Origin: Erinaceus europaeus
Lineage: Eukaryota; Chordata; Mammalia; Eulipotyphla; Erinaceidae
Direction of reading: 5' to 3'
DNA length: 64,000 nucleotides
NCBI RefSeq assembly: GCF_950295315.1
Contig: NC_080171.1
Coordinates: forward strand, 32,852,361 to 32,916,360
Shown: positions 22,040 through 33,068 of the stretch, in pieces
Layout of the letters: each line of letters starts with the position of its first letter
Numbering within the stretch: position 1 is the first letter of the stretch
Position numbers and translations under genes: made by a program
The notes under the pieces: model-generated
Database searches by the model: none
Told to the model about the DNA's origin: nothing
The model's input: only the letters and a program-made list of their open reading frames with translations

Positions 22040-23540
22040 TTACATTTGGCAGAGGCGTGCTGTTCCTATGGAACCTTGACCTCCAGTGGAATCTCTCCTC
22101 CAGTGAAATCCTTTCTGGCATCTGGGACAAGGCATTCGTGGTCTCTGGTTCCCTGTCTGGAGGCGGGGTTGCCCTGACTGGAGGTGGGGTCTCCCTGACT
22201 GGAGGCGGGGTCGTGGTCTATTTTCTGGACATTGGTTACACCAATGCCCTTGGCGACCGCACTGAAAGCAAGCCCCTTTTTGCTTATGTAAGGTAGCTGC
22301 ATAGGCCTGTAACATAGGTCCTTGAAAAGAGCTTGATCTGAGATCCTGTGTAGCTAGAATCCAAGTATCTGGGTGTTCGTTTTTAAGAGTGATACAGGCC
22401 TGTCGAAAATGCGGAAGCATTCCATCCCAGACTATGGATCGCAGGAGGAGAAAACGAGCATCAGGATTATAAATCTTCCTTTCCAAACTCGACTGGACCC
22501 TGGCAATGAATTTACCGAGGGATTCATCAGGTTCTTGTTGCAGGGAGAGAATGGGGGCTGAGGCTGCTCCCATGGGTGGTGTTAATCGCTCCCATGCTTT
22601 TAATGCACACAGGCGTACCTGATCAAAATACCCCGGTGGAAACTTGGCTTCCGCCTGTTGAATCCCTGTTTCTAATTGACCTGTTCCAAACAATGCATCA
22701 GAATTACCCTCTGGCTGATTTTGAATATTTTTCTGCGATTGTTGTAAACATTCGCCGTGAAAGAATGCCTCCCATTGCAGGAAGAGGGGGCCTGGGAGCG
22801 TAGCACGAGTCACATCCCTCCAATCTTGGGGGGTATTAAGGTTCTGAAGCAGGCCTTGTAAAATGGACCTGGTCCATGGGGCATGAACATTGTCATCCTT
22901 GATAGCCTGGCGTAGTTCCTTCAGGTCTGTGGCGGAATATGGATACCAGGCCTGAGGTTTTTGTCTATTGGGGGCAACATTGACCGGAAATGTGTGGACT
23001 TGCTCTGATAAGTGTGTAGCGGTAGGAGGAGTCACTGAAGTGGAAGCTTCTGGACAAGTGGCCGAAGAAGTGGTTTTGGAGGCTACAGGAGAATTCGGAC
23101 ATGTGTCTGTCAAAACAGGGGTGGGTGAAGAAGCAGTCGTGGAGGCAGCAGGAGGTTCCGGACACGTGTCTGCCAAAATGGGGGTGGCCGAAGAAGTGGC
23201 TGTGGAGTCCAAAGGAGAATTCGGACACGTTCTGCCAAAATAGGGGCCTCAGGGCAAGATGCAGAGGAATTAGGGTGGGTCAAGATCACGACAGGCCTTT
23301 GCTTCTTCTTGTTTTTAAGGTGCTGGTTAAGTTCTATGATCACTTCCTTTATCTCTTGGACCTCAGCCTCTAGGTCCTTAAGCCTTTTGAGAGGTTGCCC
23401 TATATATCCCTTAAAAGCTGCTATGATGATCAACAGCATATAAGGTGAAGCCCCGAGAAAAATGTCCCAGATATATAAAAATTGTATACTGGAAAAAGAA
23501 TGCAGAATTTGGAAAAGATTTTTTCCAAAAAAAAAATCGG
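22040..23540 (-). pseudogene. gag: ERV-A gag
   Basis: Two frames. The 5' part (23540 to about 23110) encodes a hydrophobic stretch (FLYIWDIFLGASPYMLLIII) and a predicted coiled coil (LKRLKDLEAEVQEIKEVIIEL). The 3' part (23212-22040, 390 codons) has TP-rich repeats, the capsid (TPQDWRDVTRA; major homology region QEPDESLGKFIARVQ) and a nucleocapsid knuckle CFQCGRQGHWCNQC (CX2CX4HX4C). The second knuckle, CPRCQKGFHWRRDS, has lost its last cysteine. The hydrophobic N-terminus recalls the ER-targeted Gag of intracisternal A particles; that is inference. Confidence 0.9.
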
Positions 23541-23847
23541 AGCCGGAAAGCAATTTCCAAGTGTCTTTAATCAGAAGAGCAGCTGTTTTTATACTCTCCA
23601 AGTAGGGTGGAAACAGGATGTGATATAGAGAGGGTGGAGAGAAAAGTGACTGGTGAAAATCAGAGTGTGACAAGGAGGGGGCGGAACAGGCGAGAATCCT
23701 ATCACTGAACCACCAATGCCCTGGAGGGAGTGCTTTATGTAAATGTAAAAGTGATTTATGTAAATAGACCAAAGCTTTGGATCAGTAAATCCCTATATAG
23801 GCATATGGTTAAGCAGAAGCCAGGGGGAGGTGGCATACTACCCAACA
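23537..23847 (-). mobile_element. 5' LTR of ERV-A, truncated (type LTR1)
   Basis: The first 311 bp of LTR1 (complement of 17073-17383) with one difference (C at 23691 against T at 17227). The last 147 bp (end of R, U5) and the primer site are gone; the LTR runs through an A-run (23527-23536) straight into gag. The LTR frame continues into the gag N-terminal frame, giving a 220-codon fusion that is probably accidental. Confidence 0.93.
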
Positions 23848-23853
23848 CAAGTC

Positions 23854-24962
23854 CAATAGAAGTGTCAGTCCAATGCCAATGACCAGGGGAAGAGACACAG
23901 CACATCTTATCTTGGTGGGGGAGGACAGCCACTGGAATTTTACTTCTCTGTAGAGAGTGAGTTGAAATCTCCAAAAGGAGACAGGTGAAGCAGAAGCAGG
24001 AAGGGCAGACAGTGATGGGTGAGAGAATGGCAGTAGGAAAGTTTGCCCTTGGACTCTGAATCAGATTCTTCAGATTGTGGCAGGTCACATCATGGCTTTC
24101 CGGTGGTGTTGTAGTCACACCATTTTGTGGGCAATGTCAGAGGGCAGAGGTCCAAATGGGTTTCCAGGGATTCTGTATGAGCAGTTGGTTCTTCATGTGA
24201 AGGCTTGACATAAGTGCAATCATTTACTTGTGAAGAAACAACTCGTGCCAAGTTAGAAGTTTACTATAATTGATAACTGGATGATTCGAATTGGTTTAAA
24301 TATCTTTATAATTTTGGAAGGCCTTTTTAGTATGATGTAAGGCTGTTAAAACAATTTAAGTGCATTAAAATGTGGAAAGGTAAAGAGGAAAACCAGAGTT
24401 ACAAGCCTCAGGTATAAGAATCATTAGCATAACCATTGTGTGATCTATCATTCACCCAGGCTAGTACTACCTCTTTAACTGAGAAAGTATTTGAGAGCTT
24501 TACATGTCAATAATGTCTTCTACCTTTTGTCACACCCAGTTAAGATGGAGACACACCCTAGGTGTGTGATACCTATTTTGAAAGACTCCATTTGAATTTT
24601 AAAGAAAATATATTTAAAGGTTTTCCTATTTAGCCTAATGGCAGTCTCTGTACAGCAGTATCTTCAGACCAAATTTAATTAAAGTATTGATTTTACAAAG
24701 AATTCAGTCTTTCAAATTACTCACAAAACACAACTGGCCAATCATAGCATGGAGCACAGGTTTACAGCTGTAGAAGTTTTACTGGAATAGTGACATCAGT
24801 CTGTTTGCCTAACCTGATACTTTCAAAGGGTGATGGGTGAAGCAGAGGGGCCAGACAGCAAGCTTAAGATATTCAGAGAGAACGTGGGGGAAGAGAGAAG
24901 TGGTAGGGAGGTTTTGATTTTGGGCTCTGTGAACCAGGTTTTTCAGGTCCTACCATGTCTCA
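23854..24962 (-). other. ERV-B 3' region, part before ERV-A
   Basis: About 1.1 kb after the pol stop (TAA at 24963-24965). Shared with ERV-A around 17.94-18.2 kb and with ERV-C. A minus frame near the ERV-A junction reads SLPLVIGIGLTLLLDL, a hydrophobic run that could be an env relic. Confidence 0.5.
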
Positions 24963-27290
24963 TTATGGGTCCTGGAAGGCGTCCTGCACCTAATCCTCTT
25001 GCAGTGTTTCTTGTTCTTCAGGGATAGCTGTGCCATCTTGCGGGCATTGCCGGACATGGCGGGCAGGAAGCCAGACAGGTTTTGATTAATCTTGTGGAAA
25101 TACACATGCAAAACCCCTTCCCATGGTCAATAGGGGGTTGGGCCCTTCACAAATTTTATCGAGGGGGGTCTTTCCATTTGACCTTAATAGCTGGGAAGGT
25201 AGATGGTGTTTGCCACTGAAGAATAATAGGAGATTGGTTCAAATTTTTATGAATATTAAAGAGGTGTAATGTAGTTAAGGCTTTTTCCAGCTGGATATTG
25301 TGGGGGTATATGCCCCCTTTTTCTTTATTTAATTGAGCCTTAAGGGTGTGATGGGCCCTCTCGACAATACCTTGTTTCTGAGGGTTATAGGGAATGCCTG
25401 TAGTGTGAGTAATGTTCCAGAGGGAACAGAATCTTTAAATTGTTTGCTGGTAAAAGCAGGACCACTGTCTGCTTTAAGTTGAAGATGTATGCCCATTACA
25501 ACAAAACAGGAGAGCATAGGGCTTATAAGCTTTTTTGAGCTTTCTCCAGTCTGAGCTGCAGCCCACATAAACTTAGAGAAGGTATCAATTGAGACAAACA
25601 TATGTATATATATATATTTTTTTTTTTTTTTTGCCAAAGGTGGGTAATTGGTGACATCAATCTGGCAAAGAGCATTGGCTTTTAAGCCATGGGGGTTAAC
25701 CCCAAGAGTCTGAACAGCAGATGTTTTGATTAGACCTGCACAGGTGGAGCAGTAGGCTAGAATGCACTTTAGTTGTGATAGGGGGGCATTAGGGAATCGG
25801 GCCCTAAGACCCTTAAGGTTGACATGGGTCAGGGAATGAAAGTCAGCAGGATCAGAGGTGGAGGTTAAGAAAATTCCTGTGGAGGCAAGGCAATCTGCCA
25901 CAGCATTGCCTTCAGACAGGGGGCCAGGGAGAGGACTGTGAGAGCGGAGATGTTGGATGTCTACTGAGTGAGTGCGAGAGTAGAGGATAGAGGTGATTTG
26001 TATGAGAGAGGAGAGTGGGCTATTATGCAGCTTAACATAAGAGCGGGTGAGCCAAGGGAGGAAGTTGACAATGTAGATACTGTCAGAAAATAGATTAAAG
26101 GGTCCAGGTACAGCCTTTAAAGCTAGAAAGACAGCAGAGAGTTCTTTATACTGTAGGGAGTGGGTGGGGAGTTTAATGAAAAGAGGTGTGGGGCATGGTT
26201 TTTCTGAGTAATATATTAAGACAGCAGCTCCTTTCTAGCCACCATCTGTGAAAATTATGGGGGAGAAGGAATGGAGTGCAGGAGAAAAGTCAAGGCACCA
26301 ATAGAGGCAACGGGGCAGTGAAGCTACCCATTTGTCAGGAGGGTAATGATTATCTAATTGTCCTGAGACCCCATTAAGCTTATGGCAAAGTGGGAATGAT
26401 GACATAGGAGCCCTTCTGTATCTGACAGGGAAAAAGGAATGACAATGCTGTCTGGTTCTCTCCCACAAACCTGTGTGGACCTGTCTCTTCCCTGATGGAT
26501 CATGGATGCCAGGGCATCAATTTCAGTGAGACGGCAAGGGGCTCTACCTATAGGGGTGTGAAGCCACTCAAGCACACCATAGCTCTGATAGAGGGCCCCA
26601 ATAAGTGTTGGGGAAGAGTTGAAGATTAAGAGGCTTATAGGGGAGGAGGGGGAGAACCATGTGAGACACATGTCTTGGAGTGCTCGATTAATCTTACCTA
26701 AGGCTGAGGAAACTATATCTGGTTTATCCCATATTAAAATATAATCTACATAATGGTAAATATTAAGACCTTCAGGAATATATGGAAGAAAGACAGTTTT
26801 AACAGCTTCTTGGCATATGGTGGGACTGTTGGCCATTCCCTGGGGAAGTACCATACATTCGTAGCAGTCTGCTGGCCCTGAGTTATTGATAGATGGAACA
26901 GAGAATGCAAAGTGTTTGCAATCACGCGGATGGAGGGGAATGGAGAAGAAACAGTCCTGTAAGTATATATCAACTATGGGGACCCATGCAGGGATGGCAG
27001 AGGTGAGAGGCAAGCCCCTCTGGGGAGAGCCCCAAACCTGCATAGTTTTATTAACCACTCAGAGGTCCTGGAGAAGCCGCCACTTGCCAGAGCACTTTTT
27101 GATGACAAAAACAGAGTGTTCCATGGACTGCAGGAATATTGGATGTGACCCAGAGATAATTGTTCCTAGAATTTTTAATTTCTCCCTGGGTAAGGGCCAC
27201 TGCTCCACCCAGACAGACGTATTAGAAAGCCAGTTGAGGCAAGGAGTTTTGTAATGAGCAGTGGCTAAAAGAATTGGGGGTGTTGCCTAG
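24963..27290 (-). pseudogene. pol: ERV-B pol: RT deleted, integrase more complete
   Basis: RT (27058-26354) has LPQGMANSPT but the YMDD position reads YVDY, and about 75-80 residues of the palm/thumb present in ERV-A are missing after ILIWDKPD. RNase H carries a TAG right after FTDGG (26235-26237). Integrase keeps the zinc site (HSLTH, CSTC) and core acidic positions (QIDVT, KADSGPAF, and VERAH in a shifted frame), interrupted by an AT/T run at 25605-25633. It ends at TAA 24963-24965. It shows what ERV-A lost. Confidence 0.9.
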
Positions 27291-27730
27291 GTTAACAGCC
27301 AGGAGGGATGAGTCTCTATCTCATCGGTATTAAAGCAGCAATCTGCTGTGAGCTCTCTAGGGGGGATTACAAAATCAGAGCGACACTCTGGGGTAACAGC
27401 TTCAGAAGAAATGATGGTATCAAAAGCATCCAGCAAATCTCTTCCCAGCAGGTTGGTACTGACCTCCGCCACTAGGGGATGGATGTGTCCTTTAACACCA
27501 TCAGAATTTTCCCAGACATAAGATTCTCTTGTTACGAAAGCCTGGGAGCACCCTCCCATGCCAGCAAGGTACAGGCCAGGCAGGAGGGGCCAGGTAGGCA
27601 GTACTTCTAATTGTTTCAAAATAGTCCTATCAGATCCTATGTCAATCAAGCACTTAAAGGAGACACCACAAATTTTAATAGTAATCACAGGATGGCTCTT
27701 TTCCAAGACAAGAGTGGTCCATAAAGCACT
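27287..27730 (-). pseudogene. pro: ERV-B pro: protease with altered active site
   Basis: A 139-codon open frame (27706-27287) with retropepsin layout: LIDIGSDRTIL, GMGG flap, NLLGRDLL. The catalytic triad reads DIG instead of DTG, so even a translated product would probably be inactive. ERV-B sequence ends about 20 bases upstream of it. Confidence 0.88.
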
Positions 27731-28724
27731 AAGTATGTGTCTGGGGTTCCTTTTGGATGAAGGGATATATGCACCCCCATGTTCATAGCCTCATTATCTA
27801 CAATAGCTATTTAGAAGCAACCAAAATATCCCTCCACAGATGATTGGTTAAAAAGTTATAAGATATATACTCAATGGAATATTACTCAGCAATAAAAAAG
27901 ATGATTTGACATCCTTTGGGATAAAATGATGAAACCTGAGAACATTATGCTTAGTGAAATAAGCAAGGAGGTAAAGGAAAACTATAGGGTGGTCTCACTC
28001 ATATGTGGAATTTAGAGAACTGAGCACACATACATAAAATAAACAACCAGACACAACACAACCCATATTTAAAATGAGAAAACTATTGTGGAGGAGGGGA
28101 GAGGGCACAGACTTTCAGTGGAGGGGAAGATGTGAAACTCTAGTCTTATCACTATTTAGTCCTATCAATAGCAATACAACATGTGGGAGGGGTGGATAGA
28201 TTTAATAGCTCAAGTTCCCCAACTGCCTAGACTATAGCCCTAAGCAGAAATACTAGCTCTTGCTAATATTTATCTTAGAATTGCAAAATGATCATACTCT
28301 GATAAGGGGATTGTTTATGGATCTCTAACAATCTATCAGAAAATAAAGCTCTGCAAACATCTAAACAACAGCTTTAGGCCAGATAAGTCAAGACCTTTTG
28401 ACTTTGTAAGTATTTAAAATACAAGGAGGTTTGTATACCATTAGAAGTGTTCAGATCATAGTGAAGTCAAGAATAATAAAACAGATACTTAGCCCCCCCA
28501 ACTAACATGACTATAATTATTAATTATTGATATTTTAACTTTCTCTAAGACTATAAGAAATCTCCTGCATCCTCTTTAAGACCTGCATTTCTCCTAGTCC
28601 TGGTACCTCTAGGATATGTCCATACTTCTTGAAATTCCTTTTCTATGATTCCTTACTACCATACCAACCCTGTCAACTTTAACTGAATCGCTACTGGTGC
28701 TGCCACCCTGCATTATGCTGCTGA

Positions 28725-29185
28725 TGTTGGGGTTGTGTCACAGGAGAGAGAAGAGACCAGGAACTCATGGCAGAGCAGGAATGCAAATCTTTATTCACAG
28801 GGATGCTCCAGAGTTGGGTGCGAGCAGAGCGGGTTTAGGCCAAGTGGAGCTAGCAAAATGGCCACCTCTTGCTATGCACACCAGGCCTTCTCCAGGTTGG
28901 GACACGGAAGAGAAAGAGAGAGAGAGTGGAAACAGGAATGACTTTTATGGGAGAATTCCAAAAGTGGCAAGTTGGGACGGAATTGGCTAGGAAAGGGGGT
29001 GGAGAGAGGCAAAAAGCATGCTGGGAAAGTGGAAGCATCCTTAGCAACTGCTGCAATGGTTTTAACTGAATTAGCAATACCCTGAGGGGATAATGTGGTG
29101 GGGATCTGTAAATAATATTTGCATGGAAATATAGTGGTTTGTGGGCCCTGTCAATGTTCAACCACATGTGCACAATTTCCCACTA
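28725..29185 (-). mobile_element. LTR2-like solo LTR
   Basis: The minus strand begins TAGTGGGAAATTGTG and shares TGGTTGAAC and purine-rich U3 text with LTR2; the plus-strand left edge is TGTTGGGG. No clear 6-bp duplication is visible, so the ends may be off by a few bases. No internal sequence adjoins it. Confidence 0.7.
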
Positions 29186-29940
29186 GCTATTAAAATCTTA
29201 CTGTGGACTCTAACTGAGATACCAGCCTGAGAAGCAACCTCACAACTCTTCAAATCTGATGCTCCACTCTGACACCACTCTCTCAGACAACATTCTCATC
29301 CAACCTCAGGTTAGTTACCAAACTCAAGAAAAATTATTATAGCTGTATGTCCCCAGGAACATGCCAAAAATGGTTTCCCTAGCTTTCTTCTACCCTAAAA
29401 TCCCTAATCTTAGCTGCTCTGGTCCAACTTTCTGATTCCTGTTCATTAACCATCTTGTCTCAACTTAGGTCATGCCACTTTCCAGATACCAGGCTGCAGA
29501 TGCTTCCATGACTCCATCCCAACTTTTCTGGGCAGACGACCTCACCAGTGTGTCCTGGACCCTCGCATTCCAGTGCTCTGGTCCACTAGGGAATGACAGA
29601 AACAGGCTGGGGGTGTGGATTGACATGCCAATGCTCAGGCTCAGTGGAGAAGCAGCTCCAGAAGCCAGAACTCCTACCTTCTGCTCCCCATAAACAACCT
29701 TGATCCATACTCCCAGTGGGGAAGAAGTCAGAGGATGAAGATGAGAGGACTCTGCACTCCAGCTCCATAGCCAGAGAGAGAGAGAAGGAAAAGGAGAGGG
29801 ACATATGGAGGTAGCTTTGATGTCATGAGTGATTTAGAGGGAAAGAGGAGTGAATCAGGAAAAGAAGGGGTAACTTTGTATAAATGCGGACAGATAGTTG
29901 TAGAGAAGATGTCTACAACTTTAGGGCAACTGTGTTGGAT

Positions 29941-30354
29941 TGTTGTTTTCGGCGGCTGGCTTCATGGGCGGGTAACAGATGACCAGGGACTCATGGTTGA
30001 GCTGTATGCAGTATCTCTTTATTCATGCAGGACGCAACACAATCTAAGCCGAGCTAAGCTAAGCTAAACTAAACTACTACAAACAACAATCTTGTCCTTA
30101 TAAATATACTAGCCCAGTAGGGTGGGAACAGGATGTGACGCAGAGAGGGTGGAGAGAAAAGTGACTGGTGAAAATCAGGGTATGACAAGGAGAGGGGGCG
30201 GAGCAAAAACATATCATGAACCAGTGGGGATTGAACCAATGCCCTGCAGTGGTTATGTAAATAGAATACAGTAGTCATGTAAATAGAATGCAGTGTTAAG
30301 CAGGGGGGATTTAAACCAAATGAAACAGAAGGGGTTTTTAGAAGCATACCAACA
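29941..30354 (-). mobile_element. Solo LTR, type LTR3
   Basis: Exact TTGGAT duplication on both sides (29935-29940 and 30355-30360). The minus strand starts TGTTGGTATGC. R has tandem AGCTA/AGTTT units (complement near 30047-30080), and U3 is close to LTR1 in the CTCCACCCTC stretch, so LTR1 and LTR3 are related. Confidence 0.92.
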
Positions 30355-30448
30355 TTGGATTGCAGTGGGGAGAGTGAAGGTGCAGAACTCTGGTGGTGGA
30401 AATGGTATGGATTCAAACCCCTGTCGACATGTAATTCTGTAATTAAAA

Positions 30449-30456
<8 letters not shown>

Positions 30457-30512
<56 letters not shown>
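30457..30512. repeat. (AT)n microsatellite
   Basis: Grew out of the A-rich end of the L1 at 30444-30456. Confidence 0.95.
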
Positions 30513-30518
<6 letters not shown>

Positions 30519-30689
30519 ATTGGAGTGAGCCAACACCTGGGGCCCTGCTCAGGGAATTCTTGGATTTGGTCTCCAAATCTAATATTGTGGATTTTTCCTT
30601 TGAGCATGCATCTAGTGCCAGAAAAGAAAAAAAACAAAAAAACAAACAAATAAGTGTGTAGTTGTGCAGGGCTTCATGCATGCATCATT

Positions 30690-30809
30690 TCACCATTTCC
30701 AGGACAACTAATTATTTTTTACTTCAAAGAGAGAGTTTTCCCAGGTTCCATGGCACTCACACGCTGTGCTGAGCACACGTTCTACAGGGTGAGCTATCTT
30801 TTGCCCCTC
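30690..30809 (-). mobile_element. Diverged SINE (type G)
   Basis: AAAGAGAGAGTTTTCCCAGG, then a head ending GGGTGAGCTATCTTTTGCCCC in complement orientation. Confidence 0.4.
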
Positions 30810-30986
30810 AAAAAATAATTTCTTAATTTTAGCTATTTTAACATAAGATGTATTACACAATAAAGAACATTGTACATGTATATTCAAATTAGCATATTTT
30901 ATTTTGTAAAGTGACTGGTTCTTACTGTGTGTCCATAACTACAATCTTTACTAGTTTACATAGGTGATTGAAATCACAGGTCGTAT

Positions 30987-31148
30987 GACCTAGGAGATGG
31001 CACAGTGGATAAAACTTTGAACTCTCAACCATGAGGTTCTGAGTTTGATCCTCAGCATCACATGTGTCATAATAATACTCTGGTTCCTCTTTCTCTTTCT
31101 ATTTCTTTCTCCTTTTACATGCATAAATAAAGTAAATATTTTAAAAAA
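30987..31148 (+). mobile_element. SINE (type D)
   Basis: GACCTAGGAGATGGCACAGT head, TTTGATCCTCAGC B box and ATAAATAAAGTAAAT tail. Near-exact 13-bp duplication GAAAYCACAGGTC (30970-30982 and 31149-31161). Confidence 0.9.
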
Positions 31149-31161
31149 GAAACCACAGGTC

Positions 31162-33024
31162 TTGAAAATGTACAGGCAAACAAAGCTAAATGCATAATAT
31201 TCTATTAAATGTAAATATTCATGAGTATTGTTATTTGTTAAAGTTTGTATAGTTGGTGTTGTAATATGAGACACACAAAAAACTCCTACATAAAGTGGTT
31301 CTCAAACTGTACATCGTTCTCAATAGGAAAACCAGGATACCAAGTAATCACACAAGATGGACCACATGTGGATGCAATTATTACCTGATATGAAATTCAG
31401 GAAAATAACTTGCAGAACTGGATAGCACTTACAATACTGTGTAGACTATCCTACCCAGAGAAATAGAAGGTGTCCAACAATTGAGCAGACAGCATTTCCT
31501 TAGCTCTGGAAGGCTGTCTTGTTTTGACTTCTGATCCTGGAATCTTCAGGCAGACTCAAGGCTTTAGAGTTGCATCTGTTAAATGATTTTACATGTGAGT
31601 ATGGATATGCTAGTCACCAACTGCCCTCTACTTGCTGGTCTGTGTCTGCTGCAGTTTTGTGTCCCCTCTGGGAACTCCTTCTCTCCCAGGGAAATGATTC
31701 TGAGGTAATACTATCTGGGAAAGCTTCGTAGAGGTTTTGAGTCAGGATTTACACCACATTACTAATTTAACCTGTTTATATTTTATATTCCTTTTGCTTT
31801 CAAAAGCTATCCAAGACCTCAGATGCCTGCAAAACAACTTAATTTGCATGGGGAGGAATTATAACAGTACACCTGATTCAGTTTGCACTGCACCCTTTTC
31901 TGAAAGCAGAGCTATAAAACTTAGGCAATTAAATCCCTAAAGACATTATGATTTTCCAACTTGGAGGCTGGCTCATTCACTGAGTTGCATGGCTATTAGA
32001 AAGCCCAGATGATCCAAAGTGGTTCAAATAAAGTTCAAACTTAAGAAAGAAAAGGAGATCTACCCAACATCTGCTCTTTTCCTTTCATCAACTCCCCCCA
32101 CCCCTCTTATTCTCTCTCTCTCTCTTTTTCCCCCACCATCTTTCATAGCTAAATAATGGTCTGAGAAAATGAATACTTGCAGACTTGATCTTATCTGCTA
32201 AAGAAATAACACCTGATCTAGAAATCACACTACTTCTGGAGAGTGTGCTCCACCCTGACTTGAGAAGGAGATCCTGGCTTTTGAGATGAGTGGGTGATTT
32301 TAGTTTGACCTATTGGAGAGATGGGGGGGTGGAGGGGGAAATTAAACCAAATGGAAATACACAAAATAACAGGCCATTCTCCCCAAGTTGGCCCAACTGC
32401 AATTCCATTCCTATCCTGTCCTCATCTTGAACTAGACTGGCGTGGCTATAATAGACTGGTGCATCTGTTTAATATCAACAGAAAACAAACAGAAGTGTTG
32501 TCATCCCTCCTGGTTTCAAATAGATAAAGACAGTTAATCCAGAGATGGCAAGCTCACAAGAACTTTCTTGTAAGGTGAAATCCTGAAGGAGTCTCTCTCT
32601 CTCTCCAGGAGCAGCTGGGACCAGACTTTGAAGCAGGAACGCCACCCTACCCCCACCCAGTTACCCCTGTCCGTTTATTTTGGATATGCTACAGTAAATC
32701 CTCCTGGAGACATGAACTGCTCATGTTTCTTGCTGGAGCAAACACAGCTTCCGTTTGTTTGGTGATATTCCTCCTGACTGCTGACCCTTGGGTCTGTACT
32801 GCTCTTCAGAAGAAAAGAGCTCTGTGGGGTGATTTGTTTGTGTTTACCAGCATGTGGTCATGCCTGTTTCTGACCAGGAACCCACTTTGTTTAGATAATA
32901 AGACTTCTGCTGAGTAAACCCAACCACAGGCAGTGGAGTGTGCAGTTCTGAGTGCCCAGGATCTATGATGGGACCACTAGAAAAGTCTCCTGAGACGGCA
33001 AACCTTGCTGATACTGTCCTGGGA

Positions 33025-33068
<44 letters not shown>

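Larger units (their letters stand above)
16926..23847 (-). mobile_element. ERV-A: young, defective class II provirus
   Basis: Read on the minus strand: 5' LTR (23847, truncated), gag, pro, pol, long non-coding 3' region, polypurine tract, 3' LTR (ending 16926). The exact 6-bp duplication CAAGTC flanks it, in ERV-B sequence. The group is betaretrovirus-like (two-knuckle type Gag, RT with QDLRAVN, LPQGM and YMDD). Lesions are a missing R-U5/primer-site block, a frameshift near the gag start, one in pro, a TGA in RT and an integrase core deletion. Its two LTRs differ at 1 of 311 aligned positions. Confidence 0.95.
23848..27734 (-). mobile_element. ERV-B, 5' part (pro, pol, 3' region)
   Basis: Continues 16925-15939 across ERV-A. 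It holds pro, pol and the first part of the 3' region. The homology to ERV-A stops at about 27723, just upstream of pro; beyond it lies L1. Gag, primer site and 5' LTR were lost, so the L1-side target duplication (expected CTAATT, 15933-15938) cannot be matched. Confidence 0.9.
27735..30457 (+). mobile_element. L1, continued: ORF2 end and long 3' UTR
   Basis: Resumes the L1 at 14842-15938 with GGATATATGCACCCCCATG and AATATTACTCAGCAATAAAA (end of ORF2), then about 1.8 kb of 3' UTR including GACGACCTCACCAGTGTGTC (29538-29557) and GGTGCAGAACTCTGGTGGTG, closing with an A run at 30444-30456. Two solo LTRs (28725-29185 and 29941-30354) interrupt it. Confidence 0.7.

Noticed and set aside
21747..23373. 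Plus-strand frames over ERV-A gag and pro
   Set aside because: Antisense shadows of gag (the repeat-rich N-terminal part reads open on both strands).
23110..23772. 220-codon LTR-gag fusion gene
   Set aside because: The start lies in U3, upstream of the LTR TATA box, and the fusion exists only because the R-U5 and leader are deleted; kept as a note, not as a gene.
28491..28724. Host exon near the 28.7-kb LTR
   Set aside because: The text fits the flanking L1 3' UTR; no splice-site-bounded open frame.
30253..30681. Frames of 68-155 codons rich in I and Y
   Set aside because: Translations of the (AT)n microsatellite and the LTR3 antisense strand.
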